Shown here: positions 36,221-47,304 of the stretch, one piece after another
Layout: each line of letters begins with the position of its first letter
How positions within the stretch are numbered: the first letter of the stretch is position 1
Source of the DNA: Pelargonium nanum
Taxonomy: Eukaryota; Streptophyta; Magnoliopsida; Geraniales; Geraniaceae
Assembly (NCBI GenBank): GCA_036897485.1
Contig: JAYMTF010000157.1
Span: 1-48,614, forward strand
DNA length: 48,614 nt
Reading direction: 5' to 3'
Position numbers and translations under genes: made by a program
The notes under the pieces: model-generated
Told to the model about the DNA's origin: nothing
Database searches by the model: none
What the model saw: the letters and a program-made list of their open reading frames with translations, nothing else

Positions 36221-36357
36221 TTGAGCTACACAAAAAGGGGTAGCTCTCCCCTATAAGCCCACTCCATACCACATGAAGGGAGACTCAAATCCAATACCTT
36301 TAAAAGATCCGAAGCGCTTGATTAAACCGCTTGGCCCAACCTGCTTTGCTATACGAT
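36221..36357 (-). repeat. tRNA-derived SINE-like repeat, best-preserved copy
   Basis: On the minus strand it runs from ggttgggccaagcggtttaa (A-box-like) through ggatttgagtctccc (B-box-like). It ends gggtagctacc... tgtgtagctcaa at a TA tract (36200-36220). A TA- or T-rich 3' end is usual for plant SINEs. Partial relatives are at 32046-32172 and 34196-34300. Confidence 0.5.
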
Positions 36358-37980
36358 ATAAAAGTATTATATTATGAGAAGTGGTTGAGTCAATTCTCAT
36401 TAATTTGGAAGAAAGATAAATTTTTGGTTTAAAAAAATAGACTTGAAAAAGACCACGATGAATAACTTATTTTTTCTTCCATTATAGTAGTTCATAAAAA
36501 AAATGTGTTTGTCTTGTAGGTGTCATAAATGTAAAATTCATCGACAGTATCAGTTAAACCATAAATAAATGCGAAAACAACAGCTAGTGACATTGGTGAA
36601 TAGCACGGTGACAAGTGTGTTTGTGCTCCAAATACAATAATGTTTGTGGGAAGACCAGATCATCAATTAACGAACATTAATTATTAATAACTGCCAGAGC
36701 AAATACATACGAAACGAAAAGGAATGAAAACATTGATGTATTCTATGTTGACATGTGGCATAAGAATCATATTTAGAAACTTATTAATCAGTGATTTATG
36801 CTAATTTTTATAGTTGGTTTGTGGCTTACACGAAAATAACAAAGCTAACCGACTAATCGCAGCACATGGCACAGAATCCATAATTAGTGACTATATTAAA
36901 TATTGGTAATCAAATTATTTTGTTATTGGTTGGCTAATGATTATATGCTTAATCAGTTCTAGCCATTGCCAAATGTAAAGCAACAGATTTTGGATCAAAA
37001 CCTGTGTAACAAACAAAAAAATTGTCATGGTGTGCCACTGCCGGCAAAATGTAATTACTTAATTTGTTTATTTGTTGCTTATTTAGATTATTCAACTTCT
37101 CATTTATTTAGTTTGTTATTGTTATTGTAAGATAATTGTGAAGTGATTTTGAAAATTTCATTTACCTACACTTTACTTTGTGTAAGATAGCATTATAAAG
37201 TAATATATGGTGTGAGATTTAAGTGTTTGTTTGAACACATAGATCTACAAAATTTGATTGTTTTGAGAGTATAGAATGTTTTATCAAATATGAGTGAAGA
37301 TTTATTTAAAAATTATGAAATCACCAAAATGACCCTTATTGGTCAACCACCACCGAAAACTCAGGGATAATATAGACGACTTCAGGATTCCGCATGAATT
37401 TTCAGCTTAAATGTTCTTTAGCAATATCATTTTTGTTTCCTTTTTTTTATCAGAAGCTTGTGCCTTGTCATATTTGTTCAGCATTGATGTTTGTACTATT
37501 TCATTATCTCCTCGGGTTTTTTATTAATAGAGTGCCAATTGCTTATATATAAAAAATTAACATAGACTTTTTCATTATCACATCTTTTTGCTCAAAAGGT
37601 AAGCTTGAAGCTCCTTCACAAAAGAAGCCTACAAAGGAGGTTTGAAGGAGGTTTTGCTTAAAAGCTCATTTTGAACCACAATTACCAAAATGACATAAAA
37701 TTAACTTATTTGGAACCACCAACTAAGCGATGTACTTTAATGTTTCCATGAACCAATATTTCATTTGGAATGTTGAGTTTGAATCAAATATTCAATTGTT
37801 TGAGTATTTTTAAAAATTTGATTTGGTGTTAGTTTAAATTCAACACCATTCAAAACATATTCTACGATTTCTCGAACATCACATTTATATTCAAAAACCA
37901 ACATTTTAAATCTTAATTTTTAAGTGATGAATTTCAAATTAAATCTGAACACCCAAACAACTTAAATGAACCATATATAA

Positions 37981-38130
37981 TTTTTTTTTGATAAACATCG
38001 GGACATCATACTCGAAGTAACAATGTTTCCCACCCCCTTTGGGAGCGTCACCTTAAACCCCACCCCACAAATCCCACCCCATACCGTCGACAAGGAGGCT
38101 CGAACTTGAGACCCCAGAAAAAATTCAAAG
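37981..38130 (-). repeat. Retroposon-like fragment with T-run and B-box-like sequence
   Basis: A T-run at 37981-37990 is followed by gataaacatcgggacatcat, a C-rich middle (accccaccccac) and aggctcgaacttgagaccc. The last is B-box-like when read on the minus strand. The order resembles a reversed SINE or LINE tail. Confidence 0.4.
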
Positions 38131-39069
38131 TGGTATTAACCATGTATAATTAACCATCAAGGATGCAAATTCATGGAAGAGGTTGATTCAACTCCAACAT
38201 TCATCTAAAAGTCAAGTCCACAGCCACAACCAGAAGCATAAATACACAATCCAATCATCGTCTGATAATGTGAAGACCTAAGTGGAGGTTTCCACACAGG
38301 TGATGACGGATTGGTCCACGCGCATTTTGGATTTCATTTTCCATTCCATCTAATCAATCTTTTTATTTTCTTGTTTTGTTTTAGCCTCAGAACATGAACA
38401 AAAACAAATCTTGTACATAACATTTTAGTCACATTAACGTTCCTTGCCAACTCTTCACAAAATCACAAGGCTCAGTTGGTTGGTGGCTAAGACTTGGAAT
38501 TTTAGTTGGGAGACTTTTTTTGGGTGCGTCCAAATCAATTTTTGTACTTTTGGAATGCCAATCAAAATTTAATATATTAAAATAAAAAAATGTAGGAATA
38601 TACTTTTTTTAATAAAAAAAATCACAAGTAAAGGCCTGTCAAAATTCTAACATGGACCAACACCAGCCACGCCAATTATACCTCTTCTCAGATTTTATTC
38701 CCACCGTCACACTTTTAAATAATTGATCATATATTATTAGCAATTATTTGGAAAATAAATGATTTTGCTAAGCTGTCACAATCCAGTACAGTCGCAATCC
38801 ACAAAAACCGCGTAATAAAGCTGGACCTACGCATAAAAGCCCAATCTTTTAGATCGGCCCATTAAAATACCAGAAATATAATACATAGCTGCACATAGCA
38901 GTGTTTTATTGCAGAAAATGGAACTATATATAGAGTAAACACCAGCTCATGCCAAATCATTTTTTCAACAATCACACTTGAAAACACAAAAAGGGACCGA
39001 AACAAATGAGAAGCAGAGTGATCTCTGCTAAATTATTGTCAGCTGAACAAATAAATGACATTTTTTTCA

Positions 39070-42000
39070 TTATAGCTTCAACCATTCCAAGCAGGGGCAG
39101 AGTCCCCAGCAAAACCGAGACGGATAGTAGTCCTTCATGTAGACCTCTCTGCTAAAACCGATGATGTAGAAACTGAAAGAGCGGCTGCGATGGCTCATGG
39201 TGACACGAGTCACTGGCACGACGGAGATGGCATGCCTCTCGCATATGACCCTTGCTGCCGGAGGTACAGGAGCCCGTTCTGCTATTACTTCGGAGGAGAA
39301 CTTGTTAAGGAAGAAAGAGTCAGCGAAAAAGGCAGGAGTGCACTGGTGTGCCTGAGTGTTGCACAGCTGGACCCCTTTGGCTCTGTGGAAAACCTCGTCT
39401 GGAACTGAGGCAGCTCCACTGGTCGCACCAACCTTTCGAGCGCTTAGTGTCTTCCTGTAACGATAAAGATGTTTCGCTTTATTAGGTTCTATGATCACAT
39501 GGCTTGATGTAGGTGTGTGTGTGTGAATGCCTAAACATTTATGTGATTAACTACACGCCATTGTGCTTAAAACCGCAGGCTTATCACGCCGATGGGAATC
39601 CTATTAAATTACAGCTGGAACTTGTCTCTCTTGCACACAAAATCACCATCTGACAATAAATCCAAAATCAAGTACCAATCATATTCAAAATAATTGGGAC
39701 CATAGACTAGAGAGCACATTGAAGATGAAAAAGCTTGTATTTTGTAAATATATACACTAATACACATATACCCCCTCCATTCCAAAACAATTCCACATTT
39801 CTATTTTGAGAGATTATGGACTAGTTAGTTAGCATCGGTTTTTCCATTATGCCCTATTGTACTCTTGATATAACAAACTCAATGTATTCTCACTAACTTA
39901 TCTTATGGATATTGTCGGGAATTCATGCATAACTAAGTTCTAAAAAACGCGAGTGGACAATTATTTTGGGATGGAGGAAGTAGTATATATATTCTATATT
40001 TAAAAGTAATGACTCAAACTAGCATTCATATAGAGTTAGAATCAGTCAATGTAGATTACATAGGACACAAACCAGTATATCGTATACATACCATCTAACA
40101 ATGGCAACATTGCGTGCCAGCATAGATCCACTTCCATGACACGTCTGGCATTTAATTAGCCCACGAGATCCACAGGTCGCGCAGGGAACCTTTCCCTTAC
40201 CATTACATCTTGTGCATCTGCAAATGCAAGATCACTGATAGTTAGTGAACCTTACACCACCCACATCATTGTAAAAAGATTATGTAATTAAAAGCATCCA
40301 ATTTCTAGCCAACCATTTTCAACATGAGCAATGAAGAGCTAAGAATCTAACTTCTAGGTCAATGTTGTCTGTGGTGTCCAAGTTCAATACCGTTTTGTAG
40401 TTTTTAAAAGTAATATCGTGCACCGAAATAGTTTCTTGTCAACTATTTTGGAATTTTGACCACCCATTTCATAAAGGTTGGAACTGGCTGACTAAACAAA
40501 TAAAAGTGAATTGATGCAATGACATCATCCATTAAGTGAAATGATCAACTCACATCGTGTCAGATCCATCTCTATGAGCAACTAAACCCCGTCCATAACA
40601 AGTGGGGCATTCATTCATTTGATTCTCCTTGTAATATCCGGGTTCCTGATCTGGATTGCATGTGGAACAGACTATGTCTCCTCTTCCTGCACAGCCTGCA
40701 AATATTTTCGAAGGTTGTATAAGGATATAGCAGTTACCAATGATCGTTGCACACATTAAGATTAGTTAGAAAAAAAGAAGAAGATTCCATATGCACAATA
40801 GAAGAGCTCAATTAGACCATAGAAAACAACATAAAAAGGCATGACACTTTGATGGGAAAAAAATTTATCAAACATTTATATTTAACTTCTATCTTATTAG
40901 TCAAATCTTCACCTGTGCATTTCTCAATAGTTTCAGAGTGGGGAATTTTTGTCCGAGATTCCTTATGAGGTATAAATAGAACAGGAAACTGAGACCTCAA
41001 ATCCAACTCCCATACTCCCAGTTCAGGTCCACTATCCTTCCCATCAATTTTTCCACCAAGGTAAGGCTCTGTTTCTCTGATTGTTTCCCTTTCCTCTACA
41101 AAAGTTTCAAGTGTTCCCACATAAACATTGCAGTCTTCCACTGCATGAATCTTCCAGGTCCGAGCAGGACGACTTCCCCAACAGCAACGATGGCCTACAT
41201 GATCGATGAGCAACTCCCGAATCTCTACCTCATCAAGTATTTGCCTGAACATAGTATAATTTAGTCAATAAGGAACTCCTATACCTATACTAATTTTGAA
41301 AGGAGCATTAGTGAATAAGTGATTATGCATATCATGTGCAGGAAGTATATGCACATGATCTAAACAAGGTAATACCATTGTGAGTAAAATATTAAGGTTT
41401 CATTTAAAGCTGAGAATTCGGGAAGAGGATTTTGGATTTAACTCTTAGTTTGGAACTTTATAAAATGCTTTGATATGTGATACCATGTGTAAAGCTTATG
41501 TGTAAGACAATTGTGGGAGGAGGCTATTTCAAGGGAATTACTTTTAGAACTTTGGTGTTATACACGGGTGCCAAGTACAAATCCTAGGCCCAAAATGTTT
41601 ACAAAACAAGTTAAAAGAAAATGTTAATGGAAACTACCATGATATCCATGTTTGTTGTATAGGGCAACATCATATCAACAAAGTTCTATTACTTTCCAAA
41701 AGGATATCAGTACTAATGAATTAAGGCCATTCCACTATTCCAATATTAAGAATATAACTTTATCACTTAAATCGTAATGCTGAAATCCTACATCAGTTTG
41801 ACCTTTTGATATCTACTAAGACAAAACAAAACTCGTATGTCAATAGTCAAAATCCCCAAAAATCACATCATAGGTATAAGAAAAAGTGTCCTTTTACAGT
41901 TACCTCTGAAGGTCCGTATTGGTTCCTCCATAATCTCCTGCATAAGAACCTTGATAAACAATAGCTTGCTCTGCATCAATGTTACTCAAAATTCAACTTC

Positions 42001-42628
42001 CATATACAAGAGAATTCAGCAAATGCCAGGTCAAACAACTTCTAAAATGATGTAAAATGATCTCAACTGAGCCAAATGGTTCTCTATCAGTTTCAGCAAA
42101 CTCAACGTTAGTACAACATCAAAAAAATCAGTAGTTGAAAGTTGAAACCTTAATTTGTTTCACTAAGAAGATGGCGGGAGATAAACTGAACAACAAATTG
42201 ACGAAATGTTCACAATCTCCACAGAACAATTCAAACCCATTAACTAAATTGAATACCCAATTCGGATACAACAGCTGACTGAGTAATTAGAAGAAGAAAT
42301 CGCATACCGTTAGGGTCCGGCTCAGGCGAACTGAGCAAGCCGGCATGGAGCGACGGCGGGTACCGATCGGAAAACGCAGCCGCCGATCGAATTTCCTCGA
42401 CGCTGACTTCGGTATCGGTCGGAATCACCGAACCGGCTCGACCCACGTACTGATACGAACTCCATTTCTCGCTCACTTCACTTCTTTTCCCTGCAATCAC
42501 GAAGCACCACTCAGATGAGTCACAACCAAAATAACACGAAAACCCATAATAAAAAACGCAACTTTGCAACACAGAAACGACATTGGAAGTGCTGGAAGAA
42601 GCGTACCCGAAAGCAGAGGCTCCTCCAT
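39070..42628 (-). CDS. SSUH2-like protein with DnaJ-type cysteine-rich zinc-binding region
   Basis: Seven minus-strand exons join in frame: 42607-42628, 42308-42490, 41904-41970, 40913-41244, 40554-40695, 40092-40217 and 39070-39454, giving 418 residues. The first exon encodes only MEEPLLS plus one base. The N-terminal third is plant-specific. An alpha/beta region follows (RELLIDHVGHRCCWGSRPAR ... YVGTLETFVEERE...). Residues about 202-290 hold a chain of CxxC(x)GxG-type motifs like the DnaJ zinc centre (CAGRGDIVCSTC, CPTCYGRG, CTRCNGKG, CATCGSRG, CQTCHGSG). The C-terminal 130 residues end in FCWGLCPCLEWLKL. This arrangement matches the SSUH2 family. It lacks a J domain, so a co-chaperone role should not be assumed; function in plants is unknown to me. 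Confidence 0.88.
39771..39980. mobile_element. Stowaway-like (Tc1/mariner) MITE in intron 6 of the SSUH2-like gene
   Basis: A 210-bp segment starts CCCCCTCCATTCCAAAACAA and ends with the inverted complement TTATTTTGGGATGGAGGAAG. It is flanked by TA on both sides (39769-39770 and 39981-39982). The termini fit the Stowaway consensus (CTCCCTCCGTCCCA...), which inserts at TA. It lies wholly within the intron at 39455-40091, far from either splice site, and has no coding capacity. Confidence 0.87.
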
Positions 42629-43241
42629 TGTTGGGTTGTGATGGAAGAGACAGAGAGCGAGCTAGATATTGAGGGAAATTTAACTTAGGCAGTAAGCAAA
42701 TAGATCGATAATTGATAAGAACGATGACTTTTGGTTGTCTTGAAGCAGTAGATGTTTGCTTCGTGTTGGGTCCACACGATTCAATTCGATCTCAAATGAT
42801 TTATATATAAATCGGTAGCTACAGCACAAGTCACAACTTCGATTCAACGAGCTAATTGGAGGAGAAGACGAAGAAGAAGGGTCCAAAGGGCCAATATGGG
42901 CCTTCTACCTCTTTTTTCTTTGTGAGCCAACCAATATTGGGCTGGCTCGTTTGGTACATTTCAAGCCCTAAGCCCAACATCGAAAAACAATTATGGTTTC
43001 TTAAAATAAAATAAAAATTCCACGTGTCAAAATCTTAGGATGCCTATATGGAGTTATGTAAATATCAACGGTTACTACTGACCATCCCTCACGGTCACAT
43101 AATAAGAAACTTACAGGCATTTGTATCCGAACAGCCCCCGGTAATATATAAACACCTCTTAGTCGTCATCGTCCCAGTCTCTACAATTAGGGTTTCCTCC
43201 ATCATTCGCAGACCACCGAAGAACAAGCTTTTGCCGCGAAA
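42629..43241. promoter_or_regulatory. Bidirectional promoter region between SSUH2-like and RPL35A genes
   Basis: Site II elements (TGGGCC/T or complement) lie at 42897-42902, 42938-42943 and 42971-42976. A telo-box (TTAGGGTTT, complement of AAACCCTAA) lies at 43187-43195, 46 bases before the RPL35A start codon. A telo-box near the start together with site II elements is the well-known layout of plant ribosomal-protein promoters. The same elements may also serve the divergent gene. Confidence 0.65.
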
Positions 43242-43882
43242 ATGGTGAAGGGCCGCCAAGGAGAGCGCGTCAGGTCTCTCTCCCACTCTCCAATTTCCTC
43301 TATTCGCTTTAAGATTTCGCCTTCTTCTCTTAATTTGATTTTCGTTTTTTGTTCTCTGATTATAGACTCTACGTTCGAGGCACGGTTCTCGGATACAAGA
43401 GGTAAAAAAAATTACTTATACTGTATCAGTTTACGGATTTGAATTGAAGCTGAAGAAGAAGTTAGTGTCTTATTTAATTTATTTCATGTTCTGTTGTTGA
43501 TGTGGGTTTTAGGTCCAAATCGAACCAGTACCCGAATACGTCGTTGATACAGATTGAGGGAGTTAACACGAAAGAGGAGGTAGCATGGTACGCTGGGAAA
43601 CGCATGGCTTACATTTACAAGGCCAGCATTAAGAGGAACGGAAGCCATTACAGGTGCATTTGGGGAAAGGTCACTAGGCCTCATGGTAACAGTGGAGTTG
43701 TTCGCGCCAAGTTCAAGTCTAACCTCCCTCCCAAATCCATGGTAAACCCATCATAGCATTTCAGATTGTTTTGTTTTGGTGTTAGTTTATTTTATTAATT
43801 TGGCATCGTTTGACGGATTTGGGTTGGTATATGCTTGCAGGGCGCTAAAGTTCGAGTCTTCATGTATCCCAGCAACATTTGA
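43242..43882 (+). CDS. RPL35A: 60S ribosomal protein eL33 (RPL35A)
   Basis: Four exons, 43242-43273, 43366-43401, 43513-43741 and 43841-43882, join in frame to 112 residues, the normal length in plants. The N-terminus is [20 protein letters not shown]; the core has [20 protein letters not shown], then [32 protein letters not shown] and the end [13 protein letters not shown]. It is a structural protein of the cytosolic large ribosomal subunit. Two very short exons (32 and 36 bases) precede the main exon. A GT donor (43884) just after the stop and a consensus acceptor ending at 44610 suggest an intron in the 3' UTR. The promoter has a telo-box and site II elements. Confidence 0.96.
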
Positions 43883-45711
43883 GGTACTGTTACAGTACTA
43901 CAGTCTTCATCTGTATTTCGTGTCCTGAAATGAACTAGAGCTTATTGAATCATATTGTATTAATTTATCTTTGATTTTAGATGTACTTTGATACTAAAAG
44001 GCACATTTACATTGCATACTGCTGTCTGTTTTGATATTTAATTTTGTTTCATTTGATGCTTGTTTGGGAACCACCTAAGAAAAGTTCTGTTGTTGATTCT
44101 TTGTACAACCTTGTAGCACATGATTCTTGAATATCCTATGATGTTGTGGAGTGACCCATTCAATTTACCTCATGATATGTTCAAAACTATGTAGCTTGAT
44201 TATTTCTGGGGAAGTGCTTTACCTGAGCACATGCCCTTTTGACTGCTAAACTGGTGATTGAAAGTCATAACTTTTTACCCTTTATTTGGTGCCTCTATTT
44301 AACTCTAGATAGAGAACATGTAAACAGATGAAGCCATTGGTGTTTCTCTCAATTTAACCCTTCATTTACTTCCGGTCCACTTCAAGAGAATTCTTTGTCT
44401 ATTTTGAGGTGACATTGGGTTCTTTTAAATCTATTAGCAAATAGATATTGAAGTAGTAATTCATATTCTCTTGATTGTTTATGGAGATATGTATATATAT
44501 TTATATATGTAAATATGTAATGGGTGTTGCTTAGAAGTTTTTACTTAGCTTTGCTTCTTTGTCATGGGTGGTCAAGTCTCATTGATCAGCTAATCTTTTG
44601 TATGTTTCAGATTTGAATTGCATGGCTCGTGTAGGCGGTACTTGGGATGCAAACTTCAAGCAATTGATATGGGGCTTCACTTCTTGAGAAGTTTTTGTTT
44701 ACGTTTTGTACTATGGAACTATATTAGCTAGCTGTTCAGGCATTGCTTTTGTTTATTAGTACAAGTTGAATGATATTAGGATATCATACTGTTATGAAGT
44801 TTTGGAAATTTGTTTTATCTAAGTCTCTAATATTCATTGAATTACTGTTTTTGATCTCTATAAGAGACTTTCTCCCGGATATGAAAGAGTACTTAATTAA
44901 CTGTTAAGCCATGGGTGTTTCACATCTTGATCGGAAGGTTTGGAATGGTAAATATGAACAATGGAATGTCAATGGTACTTCACATTCTGTATTTGTGCAA
45001 TTCCTTAATGTCTAAAATTTTTAGGTGGTTGTTTGAGGTGCAAGATTTGTTCTTCCGACTGAAACAGGAGTTTGAATTCATGGTTTTGTTATAGGTATTT
45101 GGCTCCAATCCGGTACATTATGATATTAACTTTAATTGTGTCTGATTCTGTAACCTTGTAATATGTATAGTTAACTGCAGAAATTCTCACAAATGATCAT
45201 AGTAGTCATGTTGTGAACTTGTTGTGGTCAAGGTGTCTAAAAGGCCTCTGAAGAAATGGGAAAATATGAAATGCTTGCATTTTGTGTTTGGTATTTAGCT
45301 CCAGTACATTATGATATGAGTTTTAACTGGTTCAGATTAGCCTTATAATATGTAACTGAAGAAATTGGGTAGAGTTCCAATTCAGAAATATGGGATGTGA
45401 ATGTGATTCTCATTTTTCAGCCACTGTCAAAACTAAAAAGTCATAATTTAAATGTGAGAAATGAGAATCTTACTTTTATCAAAACTGAAATGACTGAAAC
45501 GGAGCATCTACATTTATTTCTGCCATTTGCATGAATGAGTTTACAATTTATGGCTAGTGAATGTATGGATGATCTGATTCGTTTCCCTGAAGTTGAAGTG
45601 ACTTTGTCATTTGGAAAGTTGTCATTAAAGGCTCAAAGGAAATGTCTTTGCAGCTGCCCATTATGTGTTGTATATAGACTTGTACTCACCTGTCAATTAG
45701 CAAGAGTTACC
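43883..45711. other. 3' region of RPL35A and upstream region of the DUF674 gene
   Basis: A probable 3'-UTR intron (43884-44610) and terminal UTR exon of RPL35A lie here. A pair of direct repeats at 45093-45185 and 45289-45365 is listed separately. An open frame extends upstream of the DUF674 start to 45535, but the family starts at the Met at 45712, so the upstream part is taken as leader. Confidence 0.45.
45093..45365. repeat. Direct repeat pair, about 80-95 bases each, upstream of the DUF674 gene
   Basis: 45093-45185 (ggtatttggctccaatccgg, then tacattatgatatt ... taatatgtatagttaactgc) is matched in order by 45289-45365 (ggtatttagctccagtacat, then tatgatatga ... ataatatgtaactgaagaaa). The copies are about 195 bases apart and diverged. 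Confidence 0.6.
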
Positions 45712-46578
45712 ATGGCTTCTACAGAAAAACAAATTAGCCTGAAGATCATGGTAGACAAAAGGAAAAATAAAGTTGTTTTTGCTGAAGCTGATAATGATTT
45801 TGTAGACGTTCTCTTCAGTTTCTTGACATTGCCGTTGGGAACAATTGTGAGGCTCGTGGGCAATCCCTCGCATTCAAAGCCAATGTCAATAGGATGCTTG
45901 AACAAATTGTATGCAAGCGTCGAGTCTCTTGATACAAAGTTTATGTGCACCGAGGCCTGTAAAGATATGCTTCTGCGTCCAAGGAATTCATCTGAAGCTG
46001 AGTGTCGAAAACTGAAGTTGAATATTGATGATACAGAGCCACAAAAGTTGTACATCTGTGAAAATGTGACGTGCAGGCCAGATGTGAAGGGTAATGGGTT
46101 TCTGAGTACTTACAAGAGTACAAGATGCAAATGTGGGAGGCTAATGAATAAAGAGGTAAAGATATATCCTTCAGATGCAAATGCAGATAAAAGTAAGGAT
46201 GAAGGTGTTTTTGTCCCTAAATTGGCAACATTTATGATCAGTGATTCTCTAGAGGTAATGCCTAATTATCCGGGTACGGGCATCGAGCTACTCAACAAAC
46301 AAGGCATCAAAGACATGAATGGATTGGAGGAAAGGAGTCTGAGACTTGGTTCAAAAGAGGTGACTTTTATTTTTACTACAAAAGCATGCCTTTTGATTGC
46401 TCTGTAGTGTAACTCATAGAATTTTTCAAATGTCTGTTTTCTGTTTCAGATTTTGGATCTTCTGAAATGTTCAATATTGTCAAGTACACCTTTGACAGAT
46501 CTGTTTCTGCAGAAGAGGCAATTTACTGATTATGCTGTGGCTAAACCTATTTACAACAGCAATGCAAGGAGCAAATGA
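45712..46578 (+). CDS. DUF674 protein, N-terminal half (split gene)
   Basis: Two exons, 45712-46359 and 46450-46578, encode 258 residues. The Met at 45712 has a good context (ccATGGc) and starts the conserved family sequence (MASTEKQISLKIMVDKRKNK). Family features are DFVDVLFSFLTLPLGTIVRL, CLNKLYASVESLD, LLRPRNSSEAECRKLKLNID, a zinc-finger-like CKCGRLMNKEV, ATFMISDSLEVMP and LEERSLRLGSKE. Exon 2 gives ILDLLKCSILSSTPLTDLFL and then stops. Known DUF674 proteins are about twice this length and consist of two related halves. Here the frame ends at TGA (46576-46578) exactly where the second half begins one frame away. Function of the family is unknown. Confidence 0.82.
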
Positions 46579-47304
46579 GTTATGGGGGAACTGTTAAAGT
46601 TGTGCTGAATAAATCAAACAATCAGGTACTCTATGCCCAAACTGGGGAAGATTTCATTGACTTGCTGTTCAGCTACCTAACCCTCCCGCTGGGAAAAATT
46701 CTGGAAGTCTTGGATGGACGCTGCTCTTTGCTCGGAAGCATAGGCACATTGTACAAGAGTGTGACATCTTTAACTACACCTAGGTACTTAAGGTCACAGG
46801 TTGTTAAGAACAAGCTGGTTAGTCCTATGCTAGCCTCTCATTATAATTGCAAATACCAGTTACTTCAAGTTTGTCAAGAAAGCACTCCCAAATATCATTG
46901 GAACAATGGCTGGTTGAGTACTCACCCAATAATAATTGGTTTATATGATCAATCACAGCCTATTACTGTAGTGAATCCAAAGCTCACTAATAAAGCTATG
47001 ACATCACTGGAACTAGGTGGATTTGTTAAGGAACCAGCAATGTTTATGGTGACAGATGATTTGGTTGTGGCGCCAATGTCATCAATGTCTGCCATTTCTT
47101 GTCTGCACAAATTGAAAGTTCCGTTTGGAGACTTGGAAGAGCAGTCAGTAACCATTGGTACTGAGGAGGTAATGACAAGCCTAAGTTTATGAATTCCTTG
47201 GACCAGATATTATCTGTAACCATATTATTTTTGTGGTACTGCAGGCTCTACGAATACTCCAAGCAGCATCTGCATTAACAATTGGCCTAGTCATGAGTTG
47301 CTGA
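46575..47304 (+). CDS. DUF674 protein, C-terminal half, out of frame with the first half
   Basis: Two exons, 46575-47168 and 47245-47304, encode 217 residues from MSYGGTVKVVLNKSNNQVLY to LTIGLVMSC. The sequence repeats the theme of the first half (DFIDLLFSYLTLPLGKILEV, IGTLYKSVTSL, AMFMVTDDLVVAPMSSMSAI, LEEQSVTIGTEE, then ALRILQAAS). This is the second half of a normal DUF674 protein. Its ATG overlaps the stop of the first half as ATGA. One more base in the short A-run (46573-46575) would fuse the halves in frame, so this is probably one gene with a one-base deletion. Alternatives are an assembly error or two products from one transcript. Intron position and phase match those of the first half. 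Confidence 0.8.

Larger units (their letters stand above)
30216..39069. other. Gene desert of about 8.8 kb, AT-rich
   Basis: The first 200 bases are promoter and leader of the O-fucosyltransferase gene. Beyond that no coding region with family resemblance is visible on either strand. The DNA is AT-rich with long A- and T-runs (for example 30591-30601, 35172-35186 and 35290-35302), TA tracts (about 33130-33147 and 36200-36220) and several SINE-like copies listed separately. A GC-richer island at 34540-35110 stands out. 36360-37980 and 38150-38900 show nothing I can assign. Confidence 0.55.
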
